From an uncultured Clostridium sp. (lineage in GTDB: Bacteria; Bacillota; Clostridia; TANB77; CAG-508), in contig CAMMNR010000008.1 in the NCBI GenBank assembly GCA_946498265.1, positions 1 through 20,917 on the forward strand: 20,917 nucleotides of DNA, read 5' to 3'. The position numbers were made by a program, and so were the translations under genes. This document shows positions 6,522-14,798 of this stretch, one piece after another. The notes beneath the pieces are model-generated. The model worked only from the letters and a program-made list of their open reading frames with translations, did not search any database and had not been told where the DNA came from. Position 1 is the stretch's first letter; each line of letters starts with the position of its first letter.

Positions 6522-7994
6522 TTGCCAATAGAAAGTGATTTGATAAATTTAAGTGATATAAATATACAAATTTATATATTAAAAATATTTTTCATTAGTA
6601 TATGTACATATTTTACATTTATAAAAATTACAAATAACAATACAATAAAAAATGTAATGCCGATAATAATTTGTACTTTTGTTACTTCATTCATATCTGG
6701 TATAATAAAATATGAAACAAATTCATTTATGAGTATAATAAATATGATTTTATTATTAAGTATAATGGCATCTAAGAATACAAAATGCAGTATAGGATAT
6801 TCTATGTTAGCAATTATAATTTCATTAAGTATAAATTATATTATATTTTTTATGGCAATAGTAATTAGTTTTATACCTAATATTATTTTAAAAATAAGCA
6901 ACAATTATATAAGTTTATTAGTACTAATTATTATACATAGTTTAATATTATTTATATTATCTAAAATAAAAAAATTTAAATATGGATTTTTATTTTTACA
7001 ATATAATTCAAAAAATGAATTTTTAGACATTATAATGCTTAATATAAGTGTAATAATAGTATTTTCATTTATTATATTTACAAATATAAATATAGAATTA
7101 ACACGAAATTTATTTTTGGGTTTTATAATATTTTCAATATTAATGTTCATCACAATCCAAAAGTCCTTACAACTATACTACAAGCAAGAGCTATTAAAAC
7201 AAAATTTAGAAGAATCTAAAAAAGACATAGAAAACAAAGACAAAAAAATCGAAGAACTAGGAAAAGAAAATTTTAAACTACATAAAAAAATACATTCAAT
7301 AAATCACAGTATAGAATCATTAGAATACAAGCTAGATGTATTATCACAACAAACTGAAATAGCATCAGAAATAGACATAAGAGATAGAATAAATGAAATA
7401 TCAAAAATGATAGAAGAAGATAAAGTAGTAATAGAACTAACAAAAACAAATATTGAAATAATTGATGATATATTAAAAAATATGCAATCCAAATGTATAA
7501 AAAATAACATAGATTTTGAACTAAAAATAAATGGGAATATAAATCACATGATAAACAATATTATATCAAAAAAAGATTTAGAAATACTAATAGCAGACCT
7601 TATAAAAAACGCAATAATAGCAATCAGTTATTCAGACAATGTGAATAAAAGTATCTTAGTAAGATTAGGAGTAATAGATGGAATTTATAGTTTATATGTA
7701 TATGACACAGGGATAGAATTCAACATAGAAACTTTATTAAATCTAGGAATAAAACCAAGTACAACACATGCTGACAATGGTGGCACAGGTATGGGATTTA
7801 TAAATACTTTTGATACACTAAATAAGTATAAAGCAAGCATAATCATTGAAGAATTCGGAAAAGAAAGTAAAGATAACTATACAAAAGCTGTAATAATAAA
7901 ATTTGATAAGAACAATAATTATAAAATAAATTCATACCGTGCAGAAAAAATAAAAGAAAAAGAACCTAAAAACATAATTATAGAAAAATCATAA
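6522..7994 (+). CDS. Multi-pass membrane GHKL sensor histidine kinase (AgrC-like)
   Basis: The first 215 residues hold six or seven hydrophobic segments, with no large external domain. A coiled coil follows (QELLKQNLEESKKDIENKDKKIEELGKEN), then a phospho-acceptor region HKKIHSINHSIESL. The GHKL ATPase domain shows an N box (ADLIKNAIIAI), VYDTG (G1) and GGTGMGFINT (G2). This layout matches peptide-sensing kinases such as AgrC. The first in-frame ATG (6507) lies inside ATGGAGGAA, which is itself the ribosome binding site. GGAGG is 8 bases before TTG 6522-6524, so TTG is the likelier start; ATG 6507 would add five residues. Probable partner: the Spo0A-like regulator upstream. Probable ligand: the 14-residue peptide, but this is unproven. 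Confidence 0.8.
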   Translation: MPIESDLINLSDINIQIYILKIFFISICTYFTFIKITNNNTIKNVMPIIICTFVTSFISGIIKYETNSFMSIINMILLLSIMASKNTKCSIGYSMLAIIISLSINYIIFFMAIVISFIPNIILKISNNYISLLVLIIIHSLILFILSKIKKFKYGFLFLQYNSKNEFLDIIMLNISVIIVFSFIIFTNINIELTRNLFLGFIIFSILMFITIQKSLQLYYKQELLKQNLEESKKDIENKDKKIEELGKENFKLHKKIHSINHSIESLEYKLDVLSQQTEIASEIDIRDRINEISKMIEEDKVVIELTKTNIEIIDDILKNMQSKCIKNNIDFELKINGNINHMINNIISKKDLEILIADLIKNAIIAISYSDNVNKSILVRLGVIDGIYSLYVYDTGIEFNIETLLNLGIKPSTTHADNGGTGMGFINTFDTLNKYKASIIIEEFGKESKDNYTKAVIIKFDKNNNYKINSYRAEKIKEKEPKNIIIEKS

Positions 7995-8000
7995 AGAAAT

Positions 8001-8085
8001 TTGCCAAAGGGGACGGGCTATTTTGGCAATTTAGGAAAAATGGGCATGACCTTTTTAGAGAAAAAAAAGGGCGTCCCCAATTTCC
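8001..8085. repeat. Partial GGGGACGGGG-family repeat, possible two-way terminator
   Basis: TTGCCAAA (8001-8008) pairs with TTTGGCAA (8022-8029) around the loop GGGGACGGGCTATT. Further on, TAGGAAAAATGGG and CCCCAATTTCCCTA form a second imperfect inverted pair with AAAAAAAAGGGCGTCCCC between. It lies where the kinase gene and the convergent UDPGP gene meet, so it could stop both transcripts. Confidence 0.5.
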
Positions 8086-9336
8086 CTAATTCTGATAATG
8101 GTAATTTTTATATTTTTGTTTAGCTGTATCAGGATTGTAAACACTAGTAAAATCTTTAATAGGGGCAAATTCCTCATCAGGATTAACTCTTAAAAGAAGC
8201 ATATCATCAAACTTGCTAAATGCATCAAAAATAAATTTTTCAAATTTAAAAGTATTAGGTTTCTCAGGAACTTGTTTTACACCTTCAGAGTTGACAAAAG
8301 TATTCTTTTTGTAAGCTCTATGATATGGAAGATGTTCTCTAGAAACTTTTTTTACAGCATTAAAGCTCATTAAATGTGATAAAATATTAGCTTCTCTATA
8401 TAAATACTTACCGTCTAAATCCTTTTTTTCAGAAGTTTCCAAATCAATATTTTCATAATATAATATAGATGGTTTTCCAAGATTTCTACAATATACAGCT
8501 GTTTTTTCTAAAGGTTGCTCTTTAAATATTGATTTAGAAGCAATTTCATTATTTGTAGCAATTGTTAAGCCTAATAATAAAGGGTCAACATTTTTAAGTA
8601 ATACATTATCAATTCCACCGAAGAAAATCCATTTAATATTATTTTCTTCTAAATCTTCAATAATTCCATTTTCAAGCATAGAATTAAAAACATCACCATT
8701 ACCATTTGAAGCTTCCTTTATAATATATGGTTCTTTAAGAATCAATTTCCCTTTTACATCTATAATTGGTAATTGTTTTTGCTTAAAAAACTTAATTTTA
8801 TTTACAGGATAACCAAAATAATTATTTTTTTCAAAAAATAATTTAGTAGGGGTATCATTTTCTTCACTTGTCATTATATACCATGGAATTACAATATTAT
8901 ACTTTAAATTAGCTTGTTTTATATCTTCACACATTATCTGAAATAAGGATTTTTTTTGTGGTTTCAAATCCAACATATACGTACCTTTAGGACCTTTATA
9001 CCCAAGCCTTGTACCTTGCCCACCCGCCATTGTGACTACAGCATAAGTCTGATTTAATAATTCATGTTCACCAATAGAAACATAATGATTAATCTCATCT
9101 GCAGAAAAATCATTTTTTTCTAAATGTTCTAGAGGTGAAATATCATCTAAACAAAAATGTTCTTCTTTCATTGAATTTTTATACAATGAAATTATATGTT
9201 CAAAATTTGTATGTAAAATTTGATTAACTAACAAATTTTTTTCATCTTCAGATAACATATCATATAAATATAATAAATGTTCTTGATCATATTTTTTTAA
9301 GATATTTGTGGCCTTACACAAATTCTTATTATCCAT
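8086..9336 (-). CDS. UDPGP-family nucleotidyltransferase (UDP-sugar pyrophosphorylase)
   Basis: The protein of 416 residues makes a UDP-sugar from UTP and a sugar 1-phosphate. The nucleotide-binding signature is MAGGQGTRLG followed by GPKGTY, closer to the UDP-N-acetylhexosamine pyrophosphorylase branch (AGGQGTRLG...PKG) than to bacterial GalU. Further family landmarks are KKSLFQIMCEDI, PWYIMTSEEN, SNGNGDVFNSM, FFGGIDNVLLKNVDP and the C-terminal lysine-containing NTFKFEKFIFDAF. Sugar specificity (glucose or GlcNAc) cannot be decided from motifs. ATG 9336 is preferred because AAGGGA stands directly against the upstream TTG (9348), leaving no spacer. It is the last of three minus-strand genes, about 30 bases after the phosphoesterase gene, so cotranscription is likely. 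Confidence 0.85.
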   Translation of the reverse strand: MDNKNLCKATNILKKYDQEHLLYLYDMLSEDEKNLLVNQILHTNFEHIISLYKNSMKEEHFCLDDISPLEHLEKNDFSADEINHYVSIGEHELLNQTYAVVTMAGGQGTRLGYKGPKGTYMLDLKPQKKSLFQIMCEDIKQANLKYNIVIPWYIMTSEENDTPTKLFFEKNNYFGYPVNKIKFFKQKQLPIIDVKGKLILKEPYIIKEASNGNGDVFNSMLENGIIEDLEENNIKWIFFGGIDNVLLKNVDPLLLGLTIATNNEIASKSIFKEQPLEKTAVYCRNLGKPSILYYENIDLETSEKKDLDGKYLYREANILSHLMSFNAVKKVSREHLPYHRAYKKNTFVNSEGVKQVPEKPNTFKFEKFIFDAFSKFDDMLLLRVNPDEEFAPIKDFTSVYNPDTAKQKYKNYHYQN

Positions 9337-9368
9337 AATTAATCTCAATCCCTTCTTAATCCATATTA

Positions 9369-10181
9369 TTAATTCATGTCATAATTAGTAGGAAGAGCAG
9401 CCTTTAATGTTCTAATCGAAATATCTTTATTTGGCATATCAGAAGCCATTAAATCTTCAATTTCCTTTTCTATATTATATGGAATTCTCACAATATTAAA
9501 AGAAATTTCAGCAAAATCTTTAGATTGATAATTTCCTTCTATTATTATATAAGATGCCATAGTTGAAAATTTGTTACTCTCATCATTCAAATTCGAATTC
9601 AACATTTCTACTGAAGAGCCGACACTACCAGGATTAAATACAGTCTTGTTTTTATATCTTATTAAACAAGGTGTATGTATATGACCATATCCTATAACAT
9701 CAGGAACCTTATCATTTTCGGCTTTACCTAAAAATTCTGTATTTTCAAATAACTGACCAGCATTTGCTAATTCAACTCCTGAATATACAGTTCCTTTATT
9801 TGAAAAAGTAGGATTATATATATGTTGTAAACTAAAAGGTGAAGCATGAAAAAGTCTAATAAAGTGTCCACTCATATAAAATTCATGAAATACTGGTAAA
9901 TTAAGTATAAAATTAGCTCTTTCTTCCCCAATTTTGATTCTAGACCAAAAGTTTTTATTTCTAGCTTCAGGGCGACAAATGGCGTAATCAGTATTTCCTA
10001 TTAGTATAACATCACATACTTCTCTTAATTTATCAATTACTAAATCAGGATGAACGCATTTTACAATACTATCACCCAAACAAAATATCTTATTTATATT
10101 ACGTCTTTTTATATCATCTAATACAGCATTTAATGCAGTTATATTTCCATGTACGTCAGAAATAATAGCTACTTTATCCAT
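9369..10181 (-). CDS. Calcineurin-like metallophosphoesterase (YfcE/MJ0936-type)
   Basis: This 270-residue protein shows the dimetal phosphoesterase signature. D9-x-H11 lies in IISDVHGN, G36-D37 in IFCLGDS, and G62-N63-x-D65 in LIGNTD. H112 comes next, then G166-H167-x-H169 in GYGHIHTP, followed by NPGSVG. There is no signal peptide, so it is cytoplasmic. The substrate is unknown; relatives act on phosphodiesters, nucleotides or phosphoproteins. AAAGGA lies 10 bases before the ATG. It sits between the dNTPase gene (110 bases upstream, with a small palindromic repeat between) and the UDPGP gene, all on the minus strand. Confidence 0.85.
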   Translation of the reverse strand: MDKVAIISDVHGNITALNAVLDDIKRRNINKIFCLGDSIVKCVHPDLVIDKLREVCDVILIGNTDYAICRPEARNKNFWSRIKIGEERANFILNLPVFHEFYMSGHFIRLFHASPFSLQHIYNPTFSNKGTVYSGVELANAGQLFENTEFLGKAENDKVPDVIGYGHIHTPCLIRYKNKTVFNPGSVGSSVEMLNSNLNDESNKFSTMASYIIIEGNYQSKDFAEISFNIVRIPYNIEKEIEDLMASDMPNKDISIRTLKAALPTNYDMN

Positions 10182-10256
10182 ATTATATCATTCCTTTCGT
10201 TGATATTAAACTTTAAATTCTTTAAAAAATATAATAATATAATTTAAAAATAAATT

Positions 10257-10286
10257 TCCCTTTTTGGACGCGTCCCCAAAATGGTA
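10257..10286. repeat. Small palindrome related to the 14220 repeat
   Basis: CCCTTTTTGGACGCGTCC-CCAAAA forms a short palindrome around the centre GGACGCGTCC. The same core with the same flanks occurs at 14220-14258. It lies just after the dNTPase gene stop on the minus strand and may end that transcript. Confidence 0.5.
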
Positions 10287-10291
10287 AAAAT

Positions 10292-11497
10292 CTAAAAACT
10301 AATAATTTCGTTATAAATTTCAATTGCAAAATTATCTGTCATACCAGAAATATAATACAAAATACATTTATAATAATCATTTGGATTTTCTATATTAAAA
10401 ATCAATTTATTTTTTAGTCTAAGATTGTCTCTATTTCCAAAATCATAATAATTATTAATAAAAGAAATAAAACTTTTAGATAATTTTGGAAAAGACTTAG
10501 ACAATACATTTAAGTTGTTTAAAGTATTATTACCATCATAAGTATTTTTCAATGTGTTATATATCTCAGAGATTACAAGTTCAAAATACCTATTAGAAGG
10601 TAAAATTCTATTAGAATTATAAATATTATCATAATTAAATTGCTTAATCTGATTAAGTAATGAAAAAGCTTCATCAGAGAAACACAAACCTTTCTCAGGG
10701 GAAGAATTTTCACACAAGTCTGAAACTAAATAATTAATTATAATAGTATTATTTATCTCATTTTTTACATCAGCATTATGTATTAATTTGTATAAGTCAT
10801 CTAAATGATTATCAAGAATACCCAAAGTAATAGCATCTTCAATATCTCTACCAATGTACGAAATCTTATCAGATATTTTAACTACACAAGCTTCCCAAGT
10901 ATAAGGAGCATATTCATTAGAATAAGAATATGTTGACAAATCAATAAATTCTTTTCTAGGTTTTAAACCATTTTCATCAATCTCACCACAATGAGAAATA
11001 ATGCCATCTCTAACAGCATAAGTAAGATTTAAGTTTTGAAGATATTTTTGATTGTCTTCTAGTAATTCGATATAATCTACAAAATCTAAACCATTTTTTT
11101 CATGCCAAAAAGTACAGCCTAAACCCTGTTCAGAAATTTTTGATAATATTTTTTCTCCACTATGACCAAAAGGACTATGTCCTAAATCATGTGCTACTGA
11201 AATAGCTTTAGTAAGTTGTGTATTTAAACCTAAGTAATTTGCAATAGTATAGCTAATAGAGTCAACATGCATTACATGTTCAATTCTTGTGCATATATGG
11301 TCATTTTCAGGAGAAAAGAAAACCTGAGTTTTATGTTTTAATCTTCTAAAAGCTGTAGAATGAATAATCCTAGTATAATCACGTTCAAAATCACTACGCA
11401 GGTCATTGTTCCTACTGTATAAGGGATTTCCCCTTTTTATTATATTTTCCCAATTAGGGTTATTTATATTCGCAGATAAATTTTCAAATTTTTTCAT
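10292..11497 (-). CDS. dgt: dNTP triphosphohydrolase, HD domain (dGTPase-like)
   Basis: The protein of 401 residues hydrolyses dGTP or other dNTPs to the nucleoside and triphosphate. The N-terminus has SDFERDYTRIIHSTAFRRLK followed by KTQVF, the usual family opening. Metal-binding HD residues are H74 (RIEHVMHVDSIS) and H103-D104 (AHDLGHSPFGHSGE). A further family stretch, ISDKISYIGRDIEDAI, appears at about 215-230. Length and motif order match bacterial dGTPases of the short type; strict preference for dGTP cannot be read from sequence. GAGAGGA precedes the ATG by about 13 bases, with a three-codon ATG-ATT-ATA-stop between. It is the first of three minus-strand genes. Together with thymidylate kinase on the other side it suggests a nucleotide-pool neighbourhood. 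Confidence 0.9.
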   Translation of the reverse strand: MKKFENLSANINNPNWENIIKRGNPLYSRNNDLRSDFERDYTRIIHSTAFRRLKHKTQVFFSPENDHICTRIEHVMHVDSISYTIANYLGLNTQLTKAISVAHDLGHSPFGHSGEKILSKISEQGLGCTFWHEKNGLDFVDYIELLEDNQKYLQNLNLTYAVRDGIISHCGEIDENGLKPRKEFIDLSTYSYSNEYAPYTWEACVVKISDKISYIGRDIEDAITLGILDNHLDDLYKLIHNADVKNEINNTIIINYLVSDLCENSSPEKGLCFSDEAFSLLNQIKQFNYDNIYNSNRILPSNRYFELVISEIYNTLKNTYDGNNTLNNLNVLSKSFPKLSKSFISFINNYYDFGNRDNLRLKNKLIFNIENPNDYYKCILYYISGMTDNFAIEIYNEIISF

Positions 11498-11634
11498 ATT
11501 TATATAATCATTCCTCTCTAAAGGTATAATTAGATTGAAAAAAATTAATTTGGCAGAGCCATTTGCAATAATTTTTCAACTATATATACTTTCAAAAATA
11601 TTTTACTATAAAACGACACAAAAGTAAATTAAAG

Positions 11635-11663
11635 TTTACAATAAAAAAATAAAGTAGTATAAT
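11635..11663 (+). promoter_or_regulatory. Sigma-A promoter for the 39-residue protein
   Basis: TTTACA (11635-11640) and TATAAT (11658-11663) are spaced by exactly 17 bases. The transcript would start near 11670, just before the AGGAGG site, giving a very short leader. Confidence 0.6.
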
Positions 11664-11687
11664 AATATCGAAAAAGGAGGAATAAAA

Positions 11688-11807
11688 ATGTTACATGTAA
11701 TGAAAGATGATTTTGATGAAAGTCCAGAAGATATCTTAAATTCAATAAATAATATGTTAAAAGAAAAAGAAAAAAGTAAAGATAATGAAGAAAATAAAGA
11801 TGAATAA
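11688..11807 (+). CDS. 39-residue acidic small protein, unknown function
   Basis: The ORF starts MLHVMKDDFDESPEDILNSI and ends in a charged, lysine- and glutamate-rich tail. AAAAAGGAGG stands 7 bases before the ATG, the strongest ribosome binding site in the window, and a consensus promoter lies just upstream. It should therefore be well expressed. There is no hydrophobic segment; it would be a soluble, mostly helical or disordered peptide. A long inverted-repeat element begins 14 bases after the stop and may serve as the transcript end. I do not recognise a family. Confidence 0.6.
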   Translation: MLHVMKDDFDESPEDILNSINNMLKEKEKSKDNEENKDE

Positions 11808-11821
11808 TACAAAAAATTGAT

Positions 11822-12014
11822 ACTCATCTATAATACTATTAATAAATTTTTAAATTTATCTGTCAATATAATTTTCAAAGAAACTCTAAATAAATTTTAT
11901 GGCACCCTTCCAAACAAGGATGTTTGAACTCTTTCCATAAAATTTATTAATAGTTTCTAATTCAATTAATTTCCATCAAAATTTAAAAATTTATTAATAG
12001 TATTATAGATGAGT
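11822..12014. mobile_element. 193-bp long-inverted-repeat element (MITE-like), type A
   Basis: The ends 11822-11857 and 11979-12014 are perfect 36-base inverted repeats starting ACTCATCTATAATACTATTA. A second nested inverted pair lies inside: AGAAACTCTAAATAAATTTTATGG (about 11879-11902) against CCATAAAATTTATTAATAGTTTCT (about 11935-11958). The whole could fold into one long hairpin with a loop of about 30 bases that includes CCTTCCAAACAAGGATG. No ORF is present and no clear target-site duplication was seen. It could be a miniature transposable element or a structured RNA at the 3' end of the small acidic gene. Confidence 0.6.
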
Positions 12015-12042
12015 GGTAATAAGTAAAATAGTAAAGTTTTAG

Positions 12043-12070
12043 TTGAATTTTTTTAAAATAATATTATAAT
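12043..12070 (+). promoter_or_regulatory. Promoter for thymidylate kinase gene
   Basis: TTGAAT (12043-12048) and TATAAT (12065-12070) are spaced by 16 bases. The leader of about 50 bases carries the palindrome AGGTTTTAAACCT (12085-12097). Confidence 0.5.
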
Positions 12071-12128
12071 AGTTTTATAGATATAGGTTTTAAACCTAAA
12101 TATATTGAAGTAAGGAATGTGAATAAAA

Positions 12129-12806
12129 ATGGGAAAATTATTTGTAATTGATGGAACAGATGGAAGCGGAAAACAAACACAATTAGAAAAATTAAAAGAA
12201 AGATTAGATACAGAAGGAATAGATTATAAAAGCGTAAGTTTTCCAAATTATGAAAGTGAAAGTTCAGCATTAGTAAAAATATATTTGAATGGAGAATTAG
12301 CAGAAGACCCAAAAGAAATAAGTCCATACATAGCATCTACATTTTATGCGGCAGATAGATATATAACATTTAAAAAAGAGTATGAAAAATACTATAAATC
12401 AGGAGGAATCATACTAGCAGATAGATATACAACATCAAATATGGTTCATCAAGCAGGGAAAATAAAAGATGATAAAGAAAGAGAAAAATTTTTAAACTGG
12501 TTATGGGATTTTGAATTCAATCTATATGGATTGCCAGTTCCAACAGAAGTATTTTTCCTAAATATGCCAACAAAATATGCATTAGAGTTAATGGAAAATA
12601 GAAAAAACAAAATAACACAAGAAGAAAAAAAGGATATACATGAAAGAAATCCTGAGCACATGATAGATGCATATAATGAAGCATGTAAATTATCAAAAAA
12701 ATATAACTGGAAAGAAATTCAATGTGTAAGAGATGAAAAGATAAGAACAATTGAAGATATACATGAAGAAATATATCAAGAAATAAAAAAATATTTGAGC
12801 AAATAA
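12129..12806 (+). CDS. tmk: Thymidylate kinase (dTMP kinase)
   Basis: The enzyme phosphorylates dTMP to dTDP with ATP, an essential step in dTTP synthesis. The P-loop is GTDGSGKQTQ at residues 9-18. The DRY motif occurs in ILADRYTTSNMVHQAGK, where the family has DRY-x-x-S followed by a substrate-contacting region. The length of 225 is slightly above the common 205-215, because of an insert around FEFNLYGLPVPTEVFFL. In place of the usual RR lid there is a lysine- and glutamate-rich stretch (MENRKNKITQEEKKDIHERNP). AAGGA lies about 13 bases before the ATG, with a decoy ATG-TGA between. It is monocistronic, downstream of the 193-base element and upstream of OLE RNA. Confidence 0.9.
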   Translation: MGKLFVIDGTDGSGKQTQLEKLKERLDTEGIDYKSVSFPNYESESSALVKIYLNGELAEDPKEISPYIASTFYAADRYITFKKEYEKYYKSGGIILADRYTTSNMVHQAGKIKDDKEREKFLNWLWDFEFNLYGLPVPTEVFFLNMPTKYALELMENRKNKITQEEKKDIHERNPEHMIDAYNEACKLSKKYNWKEIQCVRDEKIRTIEDIHEEIYQEIKKYLSK

Positions 12807-12910
12807 GAGATTTTAAGAGAAAAAACGAGAATAAATATAATAATTACTATAAAAATAGTTGCTTAAATCAAACAAAAACAAAACAAGTCAAAAATAATTC
12901 TAAATAAAAT

Positions 12911-12939
12911 TTGGAATAAATGGAAAACTTTTGTATAAT
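12911..12939 (+). promoter_or_regulatory. Promoter of the OLE RNA
   Basis: TTGGAA (12911-12916) and TATAAT (12934-12939) are spaced by exactly 17 bases. This puts the transcript start at about 12945-12947, at the 5' strand of the closing helix of the RNA. Confidence 0.65.
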
Positions 12940-12944
12940 ATTTA

Positions 12945-13515
12945 TCGATGGTGCATTATTCTAGTCATACAAGTTTTACGAGGGTGGGGCTAAAAATCCA
13001 CTAAAGGACATATCGTTGAAGTTTCTTGTATATGCGCGAAATGCCAGTTTTGTGTGTATACAGGGAGTAAAGAATCTAGGGTAATATGTAATGGCATACA
13101 TGTGATTCCCTATTTTCGCGGAGGCTTAGAATATAATTTTAAGTTAAACCTATGTTGAGTGCCAAGACACAAAATACATAGAGTAGTCTGTCTCGAGTGA
13201 ATGTATTGGGATTAATATAAAAATAAGTGAAAAAAATCTTGGCCAGATTTATTTACTTAAGTTATGAAATTTCATTTGCAAAAAAGACTAGTAAAACGCA
13301 ACTGTATGTAAAGGAAAACTTCTAGAATGTTTGTCTCGAAAGAGGCATAGAAGTCTGGGGATTAAGGTACAGATTTAAGTGGCGATCTGGTGTCTATTAA
13401 ATCTAATAGATATTTTCCTTAAACGGAAACGGCTCTAACAGTAATGTTAAGTGGAGAATAGAGAAATTCGACCAGACCTAAACTGTAAAATTTACTTAGG
13501 CTTTTACCATCTAGT
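12945..13515 (+). ncRNA. ole: OLE RNA (ornate, large, extremophilic RNA)
   Basis: A stretch of about 570 bases without coding potential stands out from its surroundings by higher G content and dense pairing, and it lies just upstream of oapA. OLE RNA is a conserved RNA of about 600 nt of anaerobic and extremophilic Firmicutes. It forms a membrane-bound complex with OapA and other proteins and is linked to stress tolerance. Closing pairing is visible: GATGGT (12947-12952) with ACCATC (13506-13511). Internal helices include CGCGAAA with TTTTCGCG (about 13036-13043 and 13113-13120), and TAGGGTAAT with ATTCCCTA inside it. After the closing helix comes GTTTTTT, a plausible 3' end. The call rests on synteny, length and structure; I could not run a covariance search. 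Confidence 0.85.
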
Positions 13516-13665
13516 TTCGTTTTTTAAATAAAACTATTAGTTAAGAATACTTATTTTAATAGGAATAATAAAATAAAAATATATTATAAAATATAAAAAG
13601 ATAATAATATAACAATAAATATTAAATATAATGAGATAAAAAACTAGGAGGACGATAAATTTATA

Positions 13666-14217
13666 ATGAAAGAAAAGCAAGACAATAAAAATAGCAAAGA
13701 ACACTCGGATTTTAGTTGGTTTATAAAAGTATCAATAATGACATTTATATTATCAATTACATTTTCATATATATCAGCAAATGGAGTGTCAAATTTAAAT
13801 CTGGTATCTGCTATACTAATCTTAGCATTAGTAATAGGAATAGGTATCTTTTTTGATATAGTGGGGGTTGCAGTAACAGTAGCAAATGAAGAAGAATTTC
13901 ACGCAAAAGCAACCAAAAAAGTAAAAGGTTCAAAAGACTCAATTAAATTAATCAGAAATGCACCTAAAGTAGCCAACATATGTGCAGACGTTGTAGGAGA
14001 TATTTGTGGAGTATTAAGTGGTGCAATAAGTGCGCTGATAGCCGCAAAGATAACAGAACAATTTGGATTATCTTTTGATATACAATTTATACTTAGTGCA
14101 GTTGTTGCATCTTTAACAGTAGGTGGAAAAGCACTAGGAAAAGGAATTGCAAACAAAAATGCTACTCCAATTGTTCATGCGGTAGGAACAGTTTTTAGTA
14201 AATTTAAAAGAAAATAG
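13666..14217 (+). CDS. oapA: OLE-associated membrane protein OapA
   Basis: OapA binds OLE RNA and anchors it to the cytoplasmic membrane. The protein of 183 residues has a charged N-terminus and four hydrophobic segments at about 18-40, 45-70, 105-130 and 138-160. The central stretch FFDIVGVAVTVANEEEFHAKATKKVKGSK followed by LIRNAP and DVVGDICGVLSG matches what I know of the family, including the conserved aspartates near membrane segments. The basic C-terminus FSKFKRK should face the cytoplasm. AGGAGG lies 13 bases before the ATG, a long spacing, but no alternative start fits better. The OLE RNA directly upstream makes the assignment firm. Confidence 0.88.
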   Translation: MKEKQDNKNSKEHSDFSWFIKVSIMTFILSITFSYISANGVSNLNLVSAILILALVIGIGIFFDIVGVAVTVANEEEFHAKATKKVKGSKDSIKLIRNAPKVANICADVVGDICGVLSGAISALIAAKITEQFGLSFDIQFILSAVVASLTVGGKALGKGIANKNATPIVHAVGTVFSKFKRK

Positions 14218-14219
14218 AA

Positions 14220-14258
14220 ATTACCCTTTTGGGGACGCGTCCCAAAAGGGTAATTTTA
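14220..14258 (+). terminator. Palindromic terminator after oapA
   Basis: ATTACCCTTTT (14220-14230) and AAAAGGGTAAT (14244-14254) are perfect inverted copies around GGGGACGCGTCCC, with TTTT following. The same core occurs at 10257-10286, so this is also a member of a dispersed repeat family. Confidence 0.7.
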
Positions 14259-14363
14259 GGTTTAAGTATATAATCAATCATTTTTAATTAATTTTTTAAT
14301 TTCATTAAAATTTATATTTAATATAATAAAATTTCATAATTTTTATCACAAAGATAGTAAGAG

Positions 14364-14582
14364 TTATCTATCATCTGAAAAATCAAATAAATCATTAGGA
14401 TCACAGTTTAAAATTTTGCAAAGTTTATCAATATTAGAATATTTTATTGATTGAGTCTTATTTTCAACAAGATTATTAAAATTAGTGTAACTAATATTAC
14501 CCCTATTATTAAGTTGATTAAATAACCAATACTTAGATTTATTTTGTTCCTTCAATAATCTTTTAACATCTAATTTTACCAT
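14364..14582 (-). CDS. Small Cro/C1-type helix-turn-helix regulator (copy 1)
   Basis: This 72-residue protein is almost entirely one DNA-binding domain: VKRLLKEQNKSKYWLFNQLNN, a turn, ISYTNFNNLVENKTQSIKYSNIDKLCKILNCDPNDLF. The ending L-C-K-I-L-x-C-x-P-x-D-L-F is characteristic of the HTH_26/Cro type. AAAGGAGA lies close to the ATG. It is related to the regulator at 15480-15686: both share NKSKYWL/KKSKYWL and LCKxLxC. It faces away from oapA, with which it is convergent. The target is unknown. Confidence 0.8.
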   Translation of the reverse strand: MVKLDVKRLLKEQNKSKYWLFNQLNNRGNISYTNFNNLVENKTQSIKYSNIDKLCKILNCDPNDLFDFSDDR

Positions 14583-14798
14583 TTATGTCTCCTTTTATAT
14601 ACTTAATTTTTTTAATAGTTTATAATAATCTAACAGAAATATCAACTCACAATAAATAACTTATAAAAACAGTAGATAAAATAAAATATTAATGCTAAAA
14701 TAATGTTGAGAATAAATTAATGCTCAAAAGATGAAGTATAAATTTATTAAATATACTAATATATTTATAGCAAAATACATAAGAAAGGATGGAAGAAA

